Shown: positions 1 through 9,782, counted from the first letter of the stretch. The stretch is 42,286 nt of DNA from Verrucomicrobiia bacterium (GCA_020439945.1 JAGRPB010000023.1:1-42286); one strand, 5' to 3'. Notes: a model not told the origin generated them from the letters alone. Translations and numbers: made by a program.

Positions 1-2641
1 CCCCATGCTCGCCACAGATGCCGAGCTTGATGTTGCGACGGGTCGTGCGGCCCTTGGCCACAGCGATTTCCATGAGTTGGCCGACACCGACCTGGTCGAG
101 GCTGGCGAAGGGATTCTTCGGATAGATGTCGTTTTCCTGATAGGAGGTCAGGAAGGAGCCCATGTCATCGCGGCTGACGCCGAGAGCGGTCTGGGTGAGG
201 TCGTTGGTGCCGAAGGAGAAGAACTGGGCGTGCTCCGCGATTTCGTCGGCGGTGACGGCGCCACGAGGCACTTCGATCATCGTTCCGACGAGATACTTGA
301 ACTTCACGTCCTTGGCCTTCATCACTTCCTTGGCGACGCGGTGGATGATGTCCACCTGCAGTTCCAGCTCGCGGGCGTAGCCAACGAGCGGAACCATGAC
401 TTCCGGATGTACTTCGATGCCTTTCTTCACGCACTGGGCGGCGGCTTCGAAAATGGCCTGGGCCTGCATCTCGGCGATCTCGGGATAGGAAATCGCGAGA
501 CGGCAACCACGGTGACCGAGCATCGGGTTGAACTCGTGGAGTTCTTCCACGCGTCGCTCGATGTCGGCGGGCTTCACGCCGAGCTTACTGGCGAGGTCCT
601 TCTGCTGATCCTTGGTGTGGGGCAGGAACTCGTGCAACGGCGGATCCAGGAGACGGATCGTGGCGGGCTTGCCTTCGAGCGCCTTGAAGATACCGAAGAA
701 ATCTTTCCGCTGATGCGGCAGGAGTTTCTTCAGGGCCTTGCGACGATCGGTTTCGTTCTCGGCGAGAATCATCTCGCGCATGGCGTCGATGCGATCACCT
801 TCGAAGAACATGTGCTCCGTCCGGGTCAGGCCGATGCCTTCGGCGCCGAACGCGACGGCGGTTTTCACCTGCTCGGGGGTGTCGGCATTGGTGCGGACGC
901 CCATCTTGGTGGCCTGCGAACACCATTCCATCAACTTCACGAAGTTCTGGAACTTCTCCGTCTTCTGGGCGGCCTTGTTGTTCTTGATCAGGCCGGTGAT
1001 GATTTCGGAAGGAGCCGTCTTGAGCTCGCCTCCGTAAACGGTGCCGGCGGTGCCATCGATGGAGAGGTAATCCCCTTCCTTGAAGGTCTTGCCGCCCGCT
1101 TTCACGGTCTTCTTGTGGTAGTCGACATCGACACCCGAGGCGCCGCAGACGCAGACCTTGCCCATTTGACGGGCGACCAGGGCGGCGTGCGAGGAAACCC
1201 CACCACGAGCGGTGAGAATGCCTTCGGCGGCGATCATGCCGCGAAGATCTTCCGGTGACGTTTCGAGACGAACCAGCAGCACCTTCTCACCCTTCTCGGC
1301 CGCGGCCGCGGCACGATCGGCGTTGAGGTAAATCTTGCCGGAAGCGGCACCGGGACCGGCGGGAAGGCCCTTGGCCACCTGCTTGGCTTTCTTGACTTCG
1401 GCCAGGTCGAAGACCGGAGCCAGCAACTGGTCGAGCTGATCGGCCGGATTGCGCATGATGGCGGTCTTCCAGTCGATGAGCTTTTCGTTCACCATGTCGG
1501 CCGCGAACTTGAGCGCGGCGGCGGCGGTGCGCTTGCCGTTCCGGGTCTGGAGCATGAAGAGCTTGCCGTCCTGGATGGTGAACTCGACGTCCTGCACGTC
1601 CTTGTAGTGCTTCTCGAGGATCTGGCGAACCTTGATCAGCTCCTTGTAGGCCTTCGGCAGCGCCTTGGCCATGTCGGCGACCGGGAAAGGCGTGCGCACA
1701 CCGGCGACCACGTCTTCGCCCTGGGCGTTGACGAGGAATTCGCCGTAGAGCTCGTTCTCTCCGTTGGCCGGGTTGCGGGTGAAGGCCACGCCGGAACCGG
1801 AATTCTCGCCGGTGTTGCCGAAGACCATCGCCTGCACGTTGACGGCCGTTCCCCACGCGGCGGGGATGCCGTATTTGCGGCGATAGACGATGGCGCGGTC
1901 ATTCATCCAGGAACCGAACACGGCACCGGCGGCGCCTTCGAGTTGTTCCCAGGGGCTCTCGGGGAAACCGTGACCGGTGCGGTCCTTCACCAGTTTCTTG
2001 AAGCGGGCGACCAGTTCCTTGTTGTCGTCGGCGGTGAGATCGGAATCGATGATGTCCTTCTTGTAGCGCTCGTGCTTGAAGGCTTCGATCACTTCCTCGA
2101 AAGGCTCGTGATCTTCACCCTCACGCTTCTGCACGCCGAGAACGACGTCGCCATACATCTGGATGAAGCGGCGGTAGCAATCCCAGGCAAAACGCTCGTT
2201 GCCCGTCGCCTTGGCCAGCGAAGCCACCGTAGCGTCGTTGAGGCCGAGGTTCAGAACGGTGTCCATCATGCCGGGCATCGAGTCGCGGGCGCCGGAGCGA
2301 ACCGCCACGAGGAGCGGGAAACCTTCGGCGTCGCCGAACTTGTACCCCATGATCTTTTCCATGTTCGCCACACCCGCTTCCATCTGTGCGTGGAGATCCT
2401 TCGGGTAGGTGCGCTTGTTGTCGTAAAAATACGTGCACACCTCGGTGGTGATGGTGAAACCGGGAGGCACCGGCAGACCGATCTTGGTCATTTCCGCCAG
2501 GTTGGCGCCTTTGCCGCCGAGGAGGGGCTTCATCGAGCCGTTTCCGTCGGCTTTGCCGTCACCCCAGGTGTAGACGTATTTGGTGGACTTGCCGCTCGCC
2601 TTTTTGGCGACGGATTTCTTGGCGGTCTTCTTCTTGGCCAT
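1..2641 (-). CDS. ppdK: Pyruvate, phosphate dikinase (C-terminus cut by window edge)
   Basis: Interconverts pyruvate, ATP and phosphate with phosphoenolpyruvate, AMP and pyrophosphate in the cytoplasm, so it can serve pyrophosphate-linked glycolysis or gluconeogenesis. About 880 residues are present. The ATP-grasp region begins with [21 protein letters not shown], followed by the swivelling domain with the phosphocarrier His in GGVSSHAA (His485 by my count) and the PEP-binding TIM barrel. The catalytic Cys in GICGEHG (about residue 876) lies only a few codons before the window edge, so only a short C-terminal piece is missing. The start at 2641 gives a Lys/Ala-rich tail of about 20 residues ([14 protein letters not shown]) before the conserved domain. 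The tail is unusual and its role is unknown. A sigma70-like promoter lies upstream at 2771-2798. The long open frame on the opposite strand is a shadow of this gene. Confidence 0.97.
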   Translation of the reverse strand, partial: MAKKKTAKKSVAKKASGKSTKYVYTWGDGKADGNGSMKPLLGGKGANLAEMTKIGLPVPPGFTITTEVCTYFYDNKRTYPKDLHAQMEAGVANMEKIMGYKFGDAEGFPLLVAVRSGARDSMPGMMDTVLNLGLNDATVASLAKATGNERFAWDCYRRFIQMYGDVVLGVQKREGEDHEPFEEVIEAFKHERYKKDIIDSDLTADDNKELVARFKKLVKDRTGHGFPESPWEQLEGAAGAVFGSWMNDRAIVYRRKYGIPAAWGTAVNVQAMVFGNTGENSGSGVAFTRNPANGENELYGEFLVNAQGEDVVAGVRTPFPVADMAKALPKAYKELIKVRQILEKHYKDVQDVEFTIQDGKLFMLQTRNGKRTAAAALKFAADMVNEKLIDWKTAIMRNPADQLDQLLAPVFDLAEVKKAKQVAKGLPAGPGAASGKIYLNADRAAAAAEKGEKVLLVRLETSPEDLRGMIAAEGILTARGGVSSHAALVARQMGKVCVCGASGVDVDYHKKTVKAGGKTFKEGDYLSIDGTAGTVYGGELKTAPSEIITGLIKNNKAAQKTEKFQNFVKLMEWCSQATKMGVRTNADTPEQVKTAVAFGAEGIGLTRTEHMFFEGDRIDAMREMILAENETDRRKALKKLLPHQRKDFFGIFKALEGKPATIRLLDPPLHEFLPHTKDQQKDLASKLGVKPADIERRVEELHEFNPMLGHRGCRLAISYPEIAEMQAQAIFEAAAQCVKKGIEVHPEVMVPLVGYARELELQVDIIHRVAKEVMKAKDVKFKYLVGTMIEVPRGAVTADEIAEHAQFFSFGTNDLTQTALGVSRDDMGSFLTSYQENDIYPKNPFASLDQVGVGQLMEIAVAKGRTTRRNIKLGICGEHG

Positions 2642-2770
2642 GGTTGGTTTTTGTGTTGATGAGACGTACGAGGGAAGGGCGGGAACAGGTCGCGCCACGC
2701 GGAGCCGAGGGAGCAAGGTAGACTTCGGTATCAGACAACACCCGACCCTGCCTCCCGTGAAGGCGGCGCA

Positions 2771-2798
2771 ACCATACGTGTCCCGGCCGATGTGTCAA
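2771..2798 (-). promoter_or_regulatory. Candidate sigma70-type promoter for ppdK
   Basis: On the minus strand a perfect -35 TTGACA (2798-2793) is followed after 16 bases by TATGGT (2776-2771), a 4/6 match to the -10 consensus. It points at ppdK, about 130 bases upstream of its start. The spacing is slightly short. Promoter consensus in this phylum is assumed, not shown. Confidence 0.5.
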
Positions 2799-2819
2799 TC
2801 GACCCTTGCTTCCCGGAGA

Positions 2820-2835
2820 CCGACGTTTTCGTCGG
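2820..2835 (-). terminator. Short hairpin just after the VWA gene, possible weak terminator
   Basis: CCGACG and CGTCGG pair perfectly around a four-base loop, 12 bases past the stop codon of the gene ending at 2848. No U-tract follows, so intrinsic termination is uncertain. It might only be a 3' end stabiliser. Confidence 0.3.
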
Positions 2836-2847
2836 CTGGGCGGGGGA

Positions 2848-5655
2848 TCATTCGATGGTGAACTTGATCGCTTCGGTTTTCACCACCCGATGCCTGCGGT
2901 CGCTCGGCCGGGTCAGGCGACAGAGGAAGCCCTCCCACAGTTCCATGTCCGCGCGATTGCCGGTGGAAAGCAGGAGATTGTTGCTGGTGGTGCGCGCCTC
3001 GAGCTTCCGGGGACCGAACGATGGTCCCGAGATCGTGATCTCGCGCACGGCACTCGGCAGATCGCGATACATGATGTTGTAGGGGCAATAGTTGTCACCC
3101 TTCTTGAAACCGAGTCGACTCCAGTTGGTTCCCTGGCTGTCTTCCGCCTGCACCGGCAGGTAGAAATTGGCGGTATTGTTGGTCATCGCCAGCCGCAGAT
3201 CCTCGAGCGACAGGCCGCCGGGGAAATCGATCCCGACGTATTGTTCGCCCTGCTTTCGCGCCATCGGCGGCACGCCGAAGTAGATGTGGGCGTTGTCGGA
3301 CTGACCCTCGGGCGGCAATTCGGCGGTGTAGGTGCCGGTGAGGCTGTCCTCCTTGAACCAGAAGGTCACGTCGAAGCGGATCTCGTCTTCGAGCACCATC
3401 TTCCAGGTGAACTCACCGTTCTCGAATTTCGGTTCCTCGACGTTGCGCAGAAACTTCCGGCGCGGGTAGTAGGTGCGGCCGTCCTTTTCGTTGAGGTAGG
3501 GCTTGTGGCTGTGGAAACCGAAAATCACCGGGCTCTGGATGTACTTGTCACCATCCTTCAGGAAAATTTCCGCTCTCGCCGCCGGGCCGCGAATGACCAG
3601 GTCGAAATTGGGATAATTGACGACCTTCAGGATCTCCTTGGAATCGTCGTAGTAGCTGTAGGATCCCCAGTAGGTTCGCAGCAGGTTTTTGTCCTCCATG
3701 TTCTCGCGGGGAGTCGCGAACTTCACCCCGTCGGGAATCGGCACTTCCTTTTTCACCGCCACCGCGATCGGTTCCGGGTCGAGGTCTCCGGGACGCAGCA
3801 GGTCGGTAAGCGGTTTCATTTCGCTGCCGCCACTGCGTCCGGCCACTTCACGCGAAACCACGTGCAGGTAATCCGTTCTCGCGGCAGCCGGCTGCACGTA
3901 GGTCTTGATGTGCTCGCGGCTGAGTTTCTTGCCCAGCGTGTCGCAGTAGACTTCGTCGACGAAATCCTCGAAGTCGGAGAAGATGTAGAGCGAATCGATC
4001 CCCTGGGTGCTGAGGAATTCCGCCGCCGCGCCGACGCGGTTCTTGCCGCCGCGGGCGAGGAACTGGTTGGGGCGCGTCTTGAAGGTTTCGATCAGTCGGT
4101 CGACGTAGTGCTGGTCCGCTTTGCGCGGCAGATCGTGCCAGAGGAACCAGTAGGGGCTGGGATGCTTGCGCTCGAATTCATCGACCCAGTAGGGCGTGAC
4201 TTCCGGCTCGATGATGGGGTGAATCTCGCAGTCCTTGCCGTCGCCGAGCATGCCGGCGTGGTTCACGTAGACGATGGGCGCGTTCTTGAAATTCTTGTCC
4301 ACCTCGCGCACCACGGCGGAGAGGTATTCGGCCATCGATCCGGACACGTCGAGCACCACCCCGAGGACTTCACCGTCGATTTTCTGACCGAACATCATCT
4401 TTGAAGTCGGGGAAACGGACGCGTCGCCGAAATTCATCGAAGGCTGGAACTCCACATCGAATGCCGTGTTCACCCCCATCTCGGCCGGCTCGAGATTGGC
4501 CACCGCGACGGAGGACATCGCCGAAGCCGAAATGAAATCCGTCGGCGCGGTTGCGGCGCTGGAAGGCTTCACCTGGGTGCGTTGAACCACTTCCTGCGTG
4601 ATATCGTCGGGGGTGTCAGCCTGGGTCGCCTGCGCGATGATCTGAGGCGGGACATCGCGGGGCTTCGCGATGATGACCACGCCGAGCGCCACGAAAACCG
4701 CCACGTGAAGCGCGATGGTGACGGTCAGCGATGTCAGCTTGTCGCGGGCCGCCGTCCGCTTGCGGATCGCTTCCGCTTCGGCGCGCCATTGCCTGATGTG
4801 TTCGGGATCGAAATTGTCGCCATCGTGAACGTAATCGTCGCCGAGCAGGGCGAGCTCTTCGGCGGAAAGCGGCACCACCTCGCCTTCATCCACCTCCGCC
4901 GCCACGACGACCGGCTCGGCCTCGGGTTCCGATTCGATGGGTGAGGCGATGGGGGCCTCGGCCGGTTCGGGAGTGGCCTCTTCCGGTTCCGCTCCTTTTG
5001 GGGAAAGCTTTTTTGGGGGACGGGCGATGACCAGTTCCGGCGTTTCTTCCTTGGCGGATTCTTTTTCCTCGCTGGCGCTCACGGCAGCCACCACAGGCGT
5101 TTCCTCTTCCGCTTCATCGTCTGCCACCACCTGCAGCGCGACCGGTTCGACCGCCTCCTCCGGTTCCTCCGCGGGTGCGTCCTCCTTTTCAGAGACAGTG
5201 GGTGTCGGCTCGGGAGTCGTGCTCGCTTCTTCAGCATCGGCGGGCGCTGGTTTGGCGCCAAGGACGTCTCCGTAGACTTCGTCCAGTTCCTTGGAAGAAA
5301 GTTTGGGATCGATGCCCGTGGCCGTCATGTAGTGCCGGAGTGCCGTCCGGCTGTCGCCCTCCTGGTGGGCGATCGAGGCAAGCGCCAGGTGGGCGTCGGC
5401 GCTGGCGGGGTGGTTTTCCAGAATGTGTTGGACGATGCGGCGCCCGTCTTCGGTCGAGCCCGCCAAGGCATAGCTGCGGGCCGCGGCGATGAGGGAGGGA
5501 ACGTCGTCGGGGAGGGCGTCGATGTCGTTGAGCAACGCGTGAGCCTCGTCTTTCTGGCCATCGGCCAGCAGGGCCTCCATGAGAGCCTGACGGGTTTCCC
5601 AGTTCCTGGGATCGACTTCGAGCGCCTTCTGGAGGGCCTTGATAATTGCGGACAT
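2848..5655 (-). CDS. TPR - acidic linker - transmembrane - von Willebrand A domain protein
   Basis: 935 residues when started at 5655 (MSAIIKALQKAL). Upstream in-frame codons to 5730 look non-coding. Residues 1-125 form TPR-like helical repeats. A Glu/Pro/Ala-rich acidic linker runs to about 300. One membrane segment (about 310-330, LTVTIALHVAVFVALGVVII) has the His and small-residue pattern of TonB-type energy-transducer anchors. A VWA domain follows with an intact MIDAS start DVSGS (Asp436). The roughly 300 C-terminal residues form a beta-rich domain I do not recognise. With the N-terminus inside, the TPRs would be cytoplasmic and the VWA domain periplasmic. VWA domains bind partners through a metal ion; the partner here is unknown. 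It is followed by ppdK 206 bases downstream, which has its own likely promoter. Confidence 0.85.
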   Translation of the reverse strand: MSAIIKALQKALEVDPRNWETRQALMEALLADGQKDEAHALLNDIDALPDDVPSLIAAARSYALAGSTEDGRRIVQHILENHPASADAHLALASIAHQEGDSRTALRHYMTATGIDPKLSSKELDEVYGDVLGAKPAPADAEEASTTPEPTPTVSEKEDAPAEEPEEAVEPVALQVVADDEAEEETPVVAAVSASEEKESAKEETPELVIARPPKKLSPKGAEPEEATPEPAEAPIASPIESEPEAEPVVVAAEVDEGEVVPLSAEELALLGDDYVHDGDNFDPEHIRQWRAEAEAIRKRTAARDKLTSLTVTIALHVAVFVALGVVIIAKPRDVPPQIIAQATQADTPDDITQEVVQRTQVKPSSAATAPTDFISASAMSSVAVANLEPAEMGVNTAFDVEFQPSMNFGDASVSPTSKMMFGQKIDGEVLGVVLDVSGSMAEYLSAVVREVDKNFKNAPIVYVNHAGMLGDGKDCEIHPIIEPEVTPYWVDEFERKHPSPYWFLWHDLPRKADQHYVDRLIETFKTRPNQFLARGGKNRVGAAAEFLSTQGIDSLYIFSDFEDFVDEVYCDTLGKKLSREHIKTYVQPAAARTDYLHVVSREVAGRSGGSEMKPLTDLLRPGDLDPEPIAVAVKKEVPIPDGVKFATPRENMEDKNLLRTYWGSYSYYDDSKEILKVVNYPNFDLVIRGPAARAEIFLKDGDKYIQSPVIFGFHSHKPYLNEKDGRTYYPRRKFLRNVEEPKFENGEFTWKMVLEDEIRFDVTFWFKEDSLTGTYTAELPPEGQSDNAHIYFGVPPMARKQGEQYVGIDFPGGLSLEDLRLAMTNNTANFYLPVQAEDSQGTNWSRLGFKKGDNYCPYNIMYRDLPSAVREITISGPSFGPRKLEARTTSNNLLLSTGNRADMELWEGFLCRLTRPSDRRHRVVKTEAIKFTIE

Positions 5656-5745
5656 GGCTGGAAATAAAAGAAAAGAGGGGTTTCCCGAACGACGGATCCT
5701 GAGAAAAAACCATCGTTTTGTCACGTACATTGCAGATTGAACGCA

Positions 5746-5760
5746 TTTGCGTGACGCAAA
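5746..5760. promoter_or_regulatory. 15-base palindrome, possible operator
   Basis: TTTGCGT and ACGCAAA are perfect inverted arms around one central base. The site is 91-105 bases upstream of the VWA gene start at 5655. A second dyad, AATGAA/TTCATT at 5761-5774, follows directly and runs into the REP-like repeat. Size and symmetry suit a dimeric regulator, but no regulator is identified. Confidence 0.3.
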
Positions 5761-5770
5761 AATGAATTTT

Positions 5771-5811
5771 CATTCAACAGGGTCAGGTCCGAAACCCAAC
5801 CCTGTTGAATG
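5771..5811. repeat. REP-like palindromic repeat, copy 1
   Basis: Perfect 13-base inverted arms CATTCAACAGGGT (5771-5783) and ACCCTGTTGAATG (5799-5811) enclose a 15-base loop, CAGGTCCGAAACCCA. A second copy at 12821-12855 keeps the arms and loop length. It lies between the SPFH gene and the VWA gene, as is typical of REP elements. No REP-associated transposase is in the window. Confidence 0.75.
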
Positions 5812-5850
5812 AACGATGAACCCGAAAGGCTTCCCCCGGCCCGCGAAGGA

Positions 5851-6894
5851 TCAGGAGGACGGCAGGGCGTTGTTCCCGCCCTGGAAGAGATCCTTCACCG
5901 TGCCGAGCGAGCCGAGGATTCCGGTCGCCTCATAGGGCATGTAGACGGTGCGGGCCTGATCGCCCTCGGTCATGCTCTTGAGCGCCTCGATGTAGCGCAT
6001 CGCGATGAGGTAGCTGGCGGGATCGGATTGCTCCGAAACCAGTGAATCGGCAACCTGGCGGACGGCGGCGGCTTCGGCCTGGGCGACGCGTTCGAGCGCT
6101 TCGGCTTCCCCCTGGGCGCGCAGCACGGCGGCCTGTTTCTCGCCTTCGGCGCGATTGATCTGCGACTGGCGCACCCCTTCGGCGTCGAGGATCTGGGCCT
6201 GCTTGCGACCTTCCGCATCGAGAATGACGGCGCGGCGGTCGCGCTCGGCGCGCATCTGTTTTTCCATCGCTTCCTGGATGTCGGCTGGCGGCTGGATGTC
6301 CTGCAATTCGACGCGGTTCACCTTCACGCCCCACTTGTTGGTGGCATCGTCGAGGATGACGCCGAGCTTCTTGTTGATGGTGTCGCGCGAGACGAGTGTT
6401 TCATCGAGATCGAGTTCACCGATGATGTTTCGCAGGGTGGTCTGGGTCAGTTTCTCGATCGCGTCCGGCAGGTTGGCGATTTCATAAACCGCCCTCCGCG
6501 CGTCGGTGACCTGGAAATAGATGACCGCGTTGATCTCGATGGACACGTTGTCCTTGGTGATGACATTCTGGCGGGCGAAATCGTAAACGGCCTCGCGCAG
6601 GTCGATTCGGTTCGTGATGCGATTGGCGACGAACGGTTTCCCGTCCGGTTTCGCGTCGACGAAACGCCAGTGAATCGAACGAGGCTGATCGATGATCGGC
6701 CAGATGATGTTGAGCCCGCTTTCGAGGGTGCGGTGGTAGCGTCCGAGCCGCTCGATGACCATGGTCTCGGCCTGGCGAACCAGCATCAGCCCTTTGAGGG
6801 CGAAGATGATCACCAGGATCGCGATCACCGCGAGAATGGCGATGGTGGCCCCGGTGGCGGGATCGATGATGGCGAGAGTTGGAATCAGGTTCAT
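5851..6894 (-). CDS. qmcA: QmcA-type SPFH (stomatin/prohibitin) membrane protein
   Basis: 347 residues, the usual size for QmcA/YbbK. A single N-terminal membrane segment (about 17-34, ATIAILAVIAILVIIFALKG) precedes the SPFH core, which opens ETMVIERLGRYHRTLESGLN. The conserved run ITKDNVSIEINAVIYFQV is present. A long Glu/Ala/Gln-rich helical stalk (QAQILDAEGVRQSQINRAEG) and the C-terminal VYMPYEATGILGSL also match QmcA closely. Such proteins form large oligomeric cages on the membrane that organise microdomains and can regulate FtsH-type proteases. It lies 41 bases downstream of the NfeD gene in the same orientation, the classic SPFH-NfeD pair. No Shine-Dalgarno precedes the start (CAACCACATTCC ATG). 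Confidence 0.93.
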   Translation of the reverse strand: MNLIPTLAIIDPATGATIAILAVIAILVIIFALKGLMLVRQAETMVIERLGRYHRTLESGLNIIWPIIDQPRSIHWRFVDAKPDGKPFVANRITNRIDLREAVYDFARQNVITKDNVSIEINAVIYFQVTDARRAVYEIANLPDAIEKLTQTTLRNIIGELDLDETLVSRDTINKKLGVILDDATNKWGVKVNRVELQDIQPPADIQEAMEKQMRAERDRRAVILDAEGRKQAQILDAEGVRQSQINRAEGEKQAAVLRAQGEAEALERVAQAEAAAVRQVADSLVSEQSDPASYLIAMRYIEALKSMTEGDQARTVYMPYEATGILGSLGTVKDLFQGGNNALPSS

Positions 6895-6935
6895 GGAATG
6901 TGGTTGGGTTGAGATTGAAGGTAAAATGAGATGAA

Positions 6936-7376
6936 TCAGGTTTCCCGCCGCCGGACGATCACGGTGGCGGAATCAATGGCGACAATTTCAACGCGGGTTC
7001 CCGGTTCGAGCGCTTCGGTCGATTCGGAAACGGCGCGCCATTCTTCGCCGCCGATTTTCACGCGGCCGGGATTGTCGGTGTCGCCGACCGCATCGGTCAC
7101 GGTGCCGCGCTGACCGATCATGGCGTGGTGATTGGTTTTGGCCGGATCGCTGGTGCGATACATCCACCGTTTCATGGCCGGCCGGAGCAGAGCCAGCGCG
7201 GCGATCGATGCCGCCACAAAGGTGCCGAGCTGCCAGGCGAAGCTCGCACCCATTCCCGCGGTCACGGCGGCGGCCAGACAGGCCGCGCCAAGGGTCGCGA
7301 GCAGGAAATCGGAGAAGAAGATCTCGAGGATGAAAAGAATAACGGCGGTAATCAGCCACCAGTGCCAGGGTTCCAT
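6936..7376 (-). CDS. NfeD-like membrane protein, partner of QmcA
   Basis: 146 residues, the size of the short YbbJ-like NfeD form that lacks the protease domain. Three closely packed hydrophobic segments occupy about residues 5-70. They are followed by a soluble OB-fold-like domain that opens MIGQRGTVTDAVGD and contains GRVKIGGEEWRA and GTRVEIVAID, all typical of NfeD. It is first in a two-gene unit with the SPFH gene. Known NfeD proteins bind SPFH oligomers and cap or modulate them, and the pairing here supports the same role. A 12-base palindrome at 7414-7425 lies 38 bases upstream of the start and may be a control site. Confidence 0.93.
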   Translation of the reverse strand: MEPWHWWLITAVILFILEIFFSDFLLATLGAACLAAAVTAGMGASFAWQLGTFVAASIAALALLRPAMKRWMYRTSDPAKTNHHAMIGQRGTVTDAVGDTDNPGRVKIGGEEWRAVSESTEALEPGTRVEIVAIDSATVIVRRRET

Positions 7377-7413
7377 GATCGGACGAGGTTAGGGTGTTTG
7401 GTTTAGAAACGCG

Positions 7414-7425
7414 GGTCGATCGACC
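7414..7425. promoter_or_regulatory. Perfect 12-base palindrome upstream of the NfeD-SPFH unit
   Basis: GGTCGATCGACC is fully self-complementary and lies 38-49 bases upstream of the NfeD start codon, where an operator could sit. No matching second site was seen in the window, and the binding protein is unknown. Confidence 0.3.
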
Positions 7426-7455
7426 TGCGTGGCAAGAACCTATCCAGCCCGGGAA

Positions 7456-7498
7456 TCACCGCCCATTACAAAGCCGATTTCGCTTTGTAACCCGGTGA
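7456..7498. repeat. Two-part hairpin, REP-like or terminator
   Basis: The inner stem is TTACAAAGC (7466-7474) with GCTTTGTAA (7482-7490). The outer stem is TCACCG (7456-7461) with CGGTGA (7493-7498), separated by a small internal loop. It lies just past the stop of the VCBS gene ending at 7510. The long symmetric AT-rich inner stem and absent U-tract suggest a palindromic repeat more than a standard terminator. Confidence 0.5.
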
Positions 7499-7509
7499 AC
7501 GCTTTACCC

Positions 7510-9738
7510 TCAGAACGACTCGTAGTCGGGCGAGCCTTCCGTGATCACAATCCGCTGATCGACCGGCACGGACTCCAGGCTCTGGGTCTCTCCCGTGACG
7601 GGCCAGAAGATTTCCAATCGCTTGATCTGAGTCGCGGCGCCAAGGCCGAGATGCGCCATCAGCGGGTTCGAGCCGAAACTGCCGCCGGAGTTGATCCAGG
7701 CGTAGACGGAGCGTTCCTCGCCATTCTCCGCGATCACCGCCCGGACGCGGGAACCGATCCCGGAGCGATTGCAATGCGTGCCTTTCAACCTGACTTGCAG
7801 CCAATGGGTGCCGGGAAAGCCGGGGTTTTCGAACAGCGCATCGTAGTAGGGATCGCCGGGAACCGCACCGCCCATCTCCTCGAACACGTCGAGATCGCCG
7901 TCGTTGTCGAAATCGGCGAACGCCACGCCGTGGCCCTTCTGCAAATGCCCCATGCGCGCGGCAACGGACCGGTCCTTGAAACGCTCGCCGCGCTGATTCA
8001 CCAGGAGCAGGTTCGGCACCACGTCGGCGTAGTTGGGCGTGCCCGTGCCGAGATAGATGTCGGGGAAGCCATCGTTGTTCAGGTCGCCAAAATTGCTGCC
8101 CATCGGAACCATGGGAGCGTCGAGCCCGAGTTCTCGAACCGCATTGCGAAAGCCTCCCTTGCCGTCCCCGACATACAGCGCGGCGATGTCCCCGTCGGCG
8201 AGCGTTTCTCCGCGGTAGTAGGGCCAGTAGACACGTCCGCCGGTGGTGTAGTTCGAGGCGAAGATGTCGAGATTCCCGTCGTTGTTGAAATCCCAGAACC
8301 AGGCCGGAAACGAGCGTTCGGGTCCATCGACTCCCACGCCGGCGGCCACGTCGATGAAGGAACCGTTACCGTAGTTTTTGTAGAGCCGATTCGGACCGTC
8401 CAGGTTGGCGACGTAGAGGTCAGGGTCGCCATCACCGTCGTAGTCGCCCCAACTGCATCCCTTCGTATAGCGAAAATTCTCGACGCCCGATGTCGCGGTG
8501 ACATCGGTGAAGGTGCCATCGCCCTCGTTTCGGAAAAGCTGACACGGAACCCGTAGCGAGGCGGTCGTTTCGTTGCCGATGAAAAGATCGAGATCGCCGT
8601 CGAGATCGAAGTCGGCGAAATCCGCGGTCTGGGTCGGCGCGCTCAGGTCACCGATGCCGCTGAGGAAGGTGACATCGACAAATCTCGGCACGCCGTCGGG
8701 ACCGGGGCCTTCGTTTCGCAGCAGCGAATTCGGATGCTGGCCAAACTTTTCCAGATAAGCCCCTCGCAGCACCAGCAGATCGAGATCGCCGTCGTTGTCG
8801 TAGTCGGCATGGGTGAGGCTCAGGCCGCCGTAGAGCCCCGCGAAATTGGCCGCCTCCGATCGATCCTCGAACGTGCCGTCGGGAAGCTGCCGGAAGAAAC
8901 GGAGCGGCACGCGGGAATCCCAACAGGAGACCACCAAGTCGATACGGCCGTCTCCGGTGAAATCGTCCGCCACCACGCCACCGGCGAGCCCGAAGGTGCC
9001 CAGGCCCCGCTTTGCGGCCACATTGGGAAACTCGGGAAACACGGGCGCACCCTTCTCACCGTCGGGCAGGTGAATACGCCAGCGCTCGTCGACGCCTTCC
9101 GGCCACGAACCGAGGGTCATGTGGGCGAGGTTCAGCAACCACGCCGCATCGGCCCGCATCTTTTCGTCGAGGTCATCCCTGGCCAGCAGTTTTTCGAGAA
9201 TGGCGATCGAATTCCGCGAGCCTTCCATGTCGGTATGAATGCCGTCGCCACGCAGGGGAAAGAGACAGCTTTCCGCACCCGGTTGACGACAGCAATTCCG
9301 GGTTTCTGCAATCCTCAGCCACGAGACCGCCATGAAATACAGGCATTGCGCCAAGGCTTCCGAAGGCAGCTGCGTTCGCGCGTGGAGATCGCGTGCCGTC
9401 TCCAGGTGGGCGATGGCTTCGGCTTCGTTGCCCAAATTCAGTTCCGCCAGGCCGAGGCGCATGTGACCGTCGAACGCGGTTTCGGGAGGCGTCCGATCAT
9501 TGAAAGAGGCCACACCGGCACGCAGTTGCCGGGCCTCGGAATCTCCGATGTAAAAATTGGTCGCATCGGTCTCGTCCCGCACGCGCGACAGCTCCTTCAG
9601 CATGAGGGCATGCGATTCCTCGGCGGTCGCCGGATGGTCGGTGGTTTGAGCGAATAGCGGTCCGAAGCTCGGAACGAGGACGCTCAGAGCGAGAACGAAA
9701 AAAATGCCTGTGGCGTGGGATCGCACCGCGACCGACAT
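7510..9738 (-). CDS. Secreted VCBS/FG-GAP repeat protein with ASPIC/UnbV C-terminus (CRTAC1-like)
   Basis: 742 residues. An export signal occupies about residues 1-30 (hydrophobic core GIFFVLALSVLVPSF). A helical, TPR-like section follows to about 220. Then come several FG-GAP/VCBS blades, each with the calcium-binding signature DxDxDGDxD (for example DYDNDGDLDLLV, DYDGDGDPDLYV, DFDNDGDLDVFE), which should fold as a beta-propeller. The C-terminal 110 residues (HWLQVRLKGTHCNRSGIGSRV onward) match the ASPIC/UnbV domain. Such proteins are exported and presumed to bind ligands or surfaces; no enzymatic activity is known. The response-regulator gene ends 44 bases upstream in the same direction, so read-through from the two-component genes is possible. 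Confidence 0.92.
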   Translation of the reverse strand: MSVAVRSHATGIFFVLALSVLVPSFGPLFAQTTDHPATAEESHALMLKELSRVRDETDATNFYIGDSEARQLRAGVASFNDRTPPETAFDGHMRLGLAELNLGNEAEAIAHLETARDLHARTQLPSEALAQCLYFMAVSWLRIAETRNCCRQPGAESCLFPLRGDGIHTDMEGSRNSIAILEKLLARDDLDEKMRADAAWLLNLAHMTLGSWPEGVDERWRIHLPDGEKGAPVFPEFPNVAAKRGLGTFGLAGGVVADDFTGDGRIDLVVSCWDSRVPLRFFRQLPDGTFEDRSEAANFAGLYGGLSLTHADYDNDGDLDLLVLRGAYLEKFGQHPNSLLRNEGPGPDGVPRFVDVTFLSGIGDLSAPTQTADFADFDLDGDLDLFIGNETTASLRVPCQLFRNEGDGTFTDVTATSGVENFRYTKGCSWGDYDGDGDPDLYVANLDGPNRLYKNYGNGSFIDVAAGVGVDGPERSFPAWFWDFNNDGNLDIFASNYTTGGRVYWPYYRGETLADGDIAALYVGDGKGGFRNAVRELGLDAPMVPMGSNFGDLNNDGFPDIYLGTGTPNYADVVPNLLLVNQRGERFKDRSVAARMGHLQKGHGVAFADFDNDGDLDVFEEMGGAVPGDPYYDALFENPGFPGTHWLQVRLKGTHCNRSGIGSRVRAVIAENGEERSVYAWINSGGSFGSNPLMAHLGLGAATQIKRLEIFWPVTGETQSLESVPVDQRIVITEGSPDYESF

Positions 9739-9782
9739 CCTCGCCGTTGGGGTTCAAGTTGCCAAGCGCGTTTCCCGTCGGC

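Noticed and set aside
5..1258. Long plus-strand open frame of 417 codons opposite PPDK
   Set aside because: It is an antisense shadow of the conserved PPDK frame in GC-rich DNA and encodes no recognisable domain.
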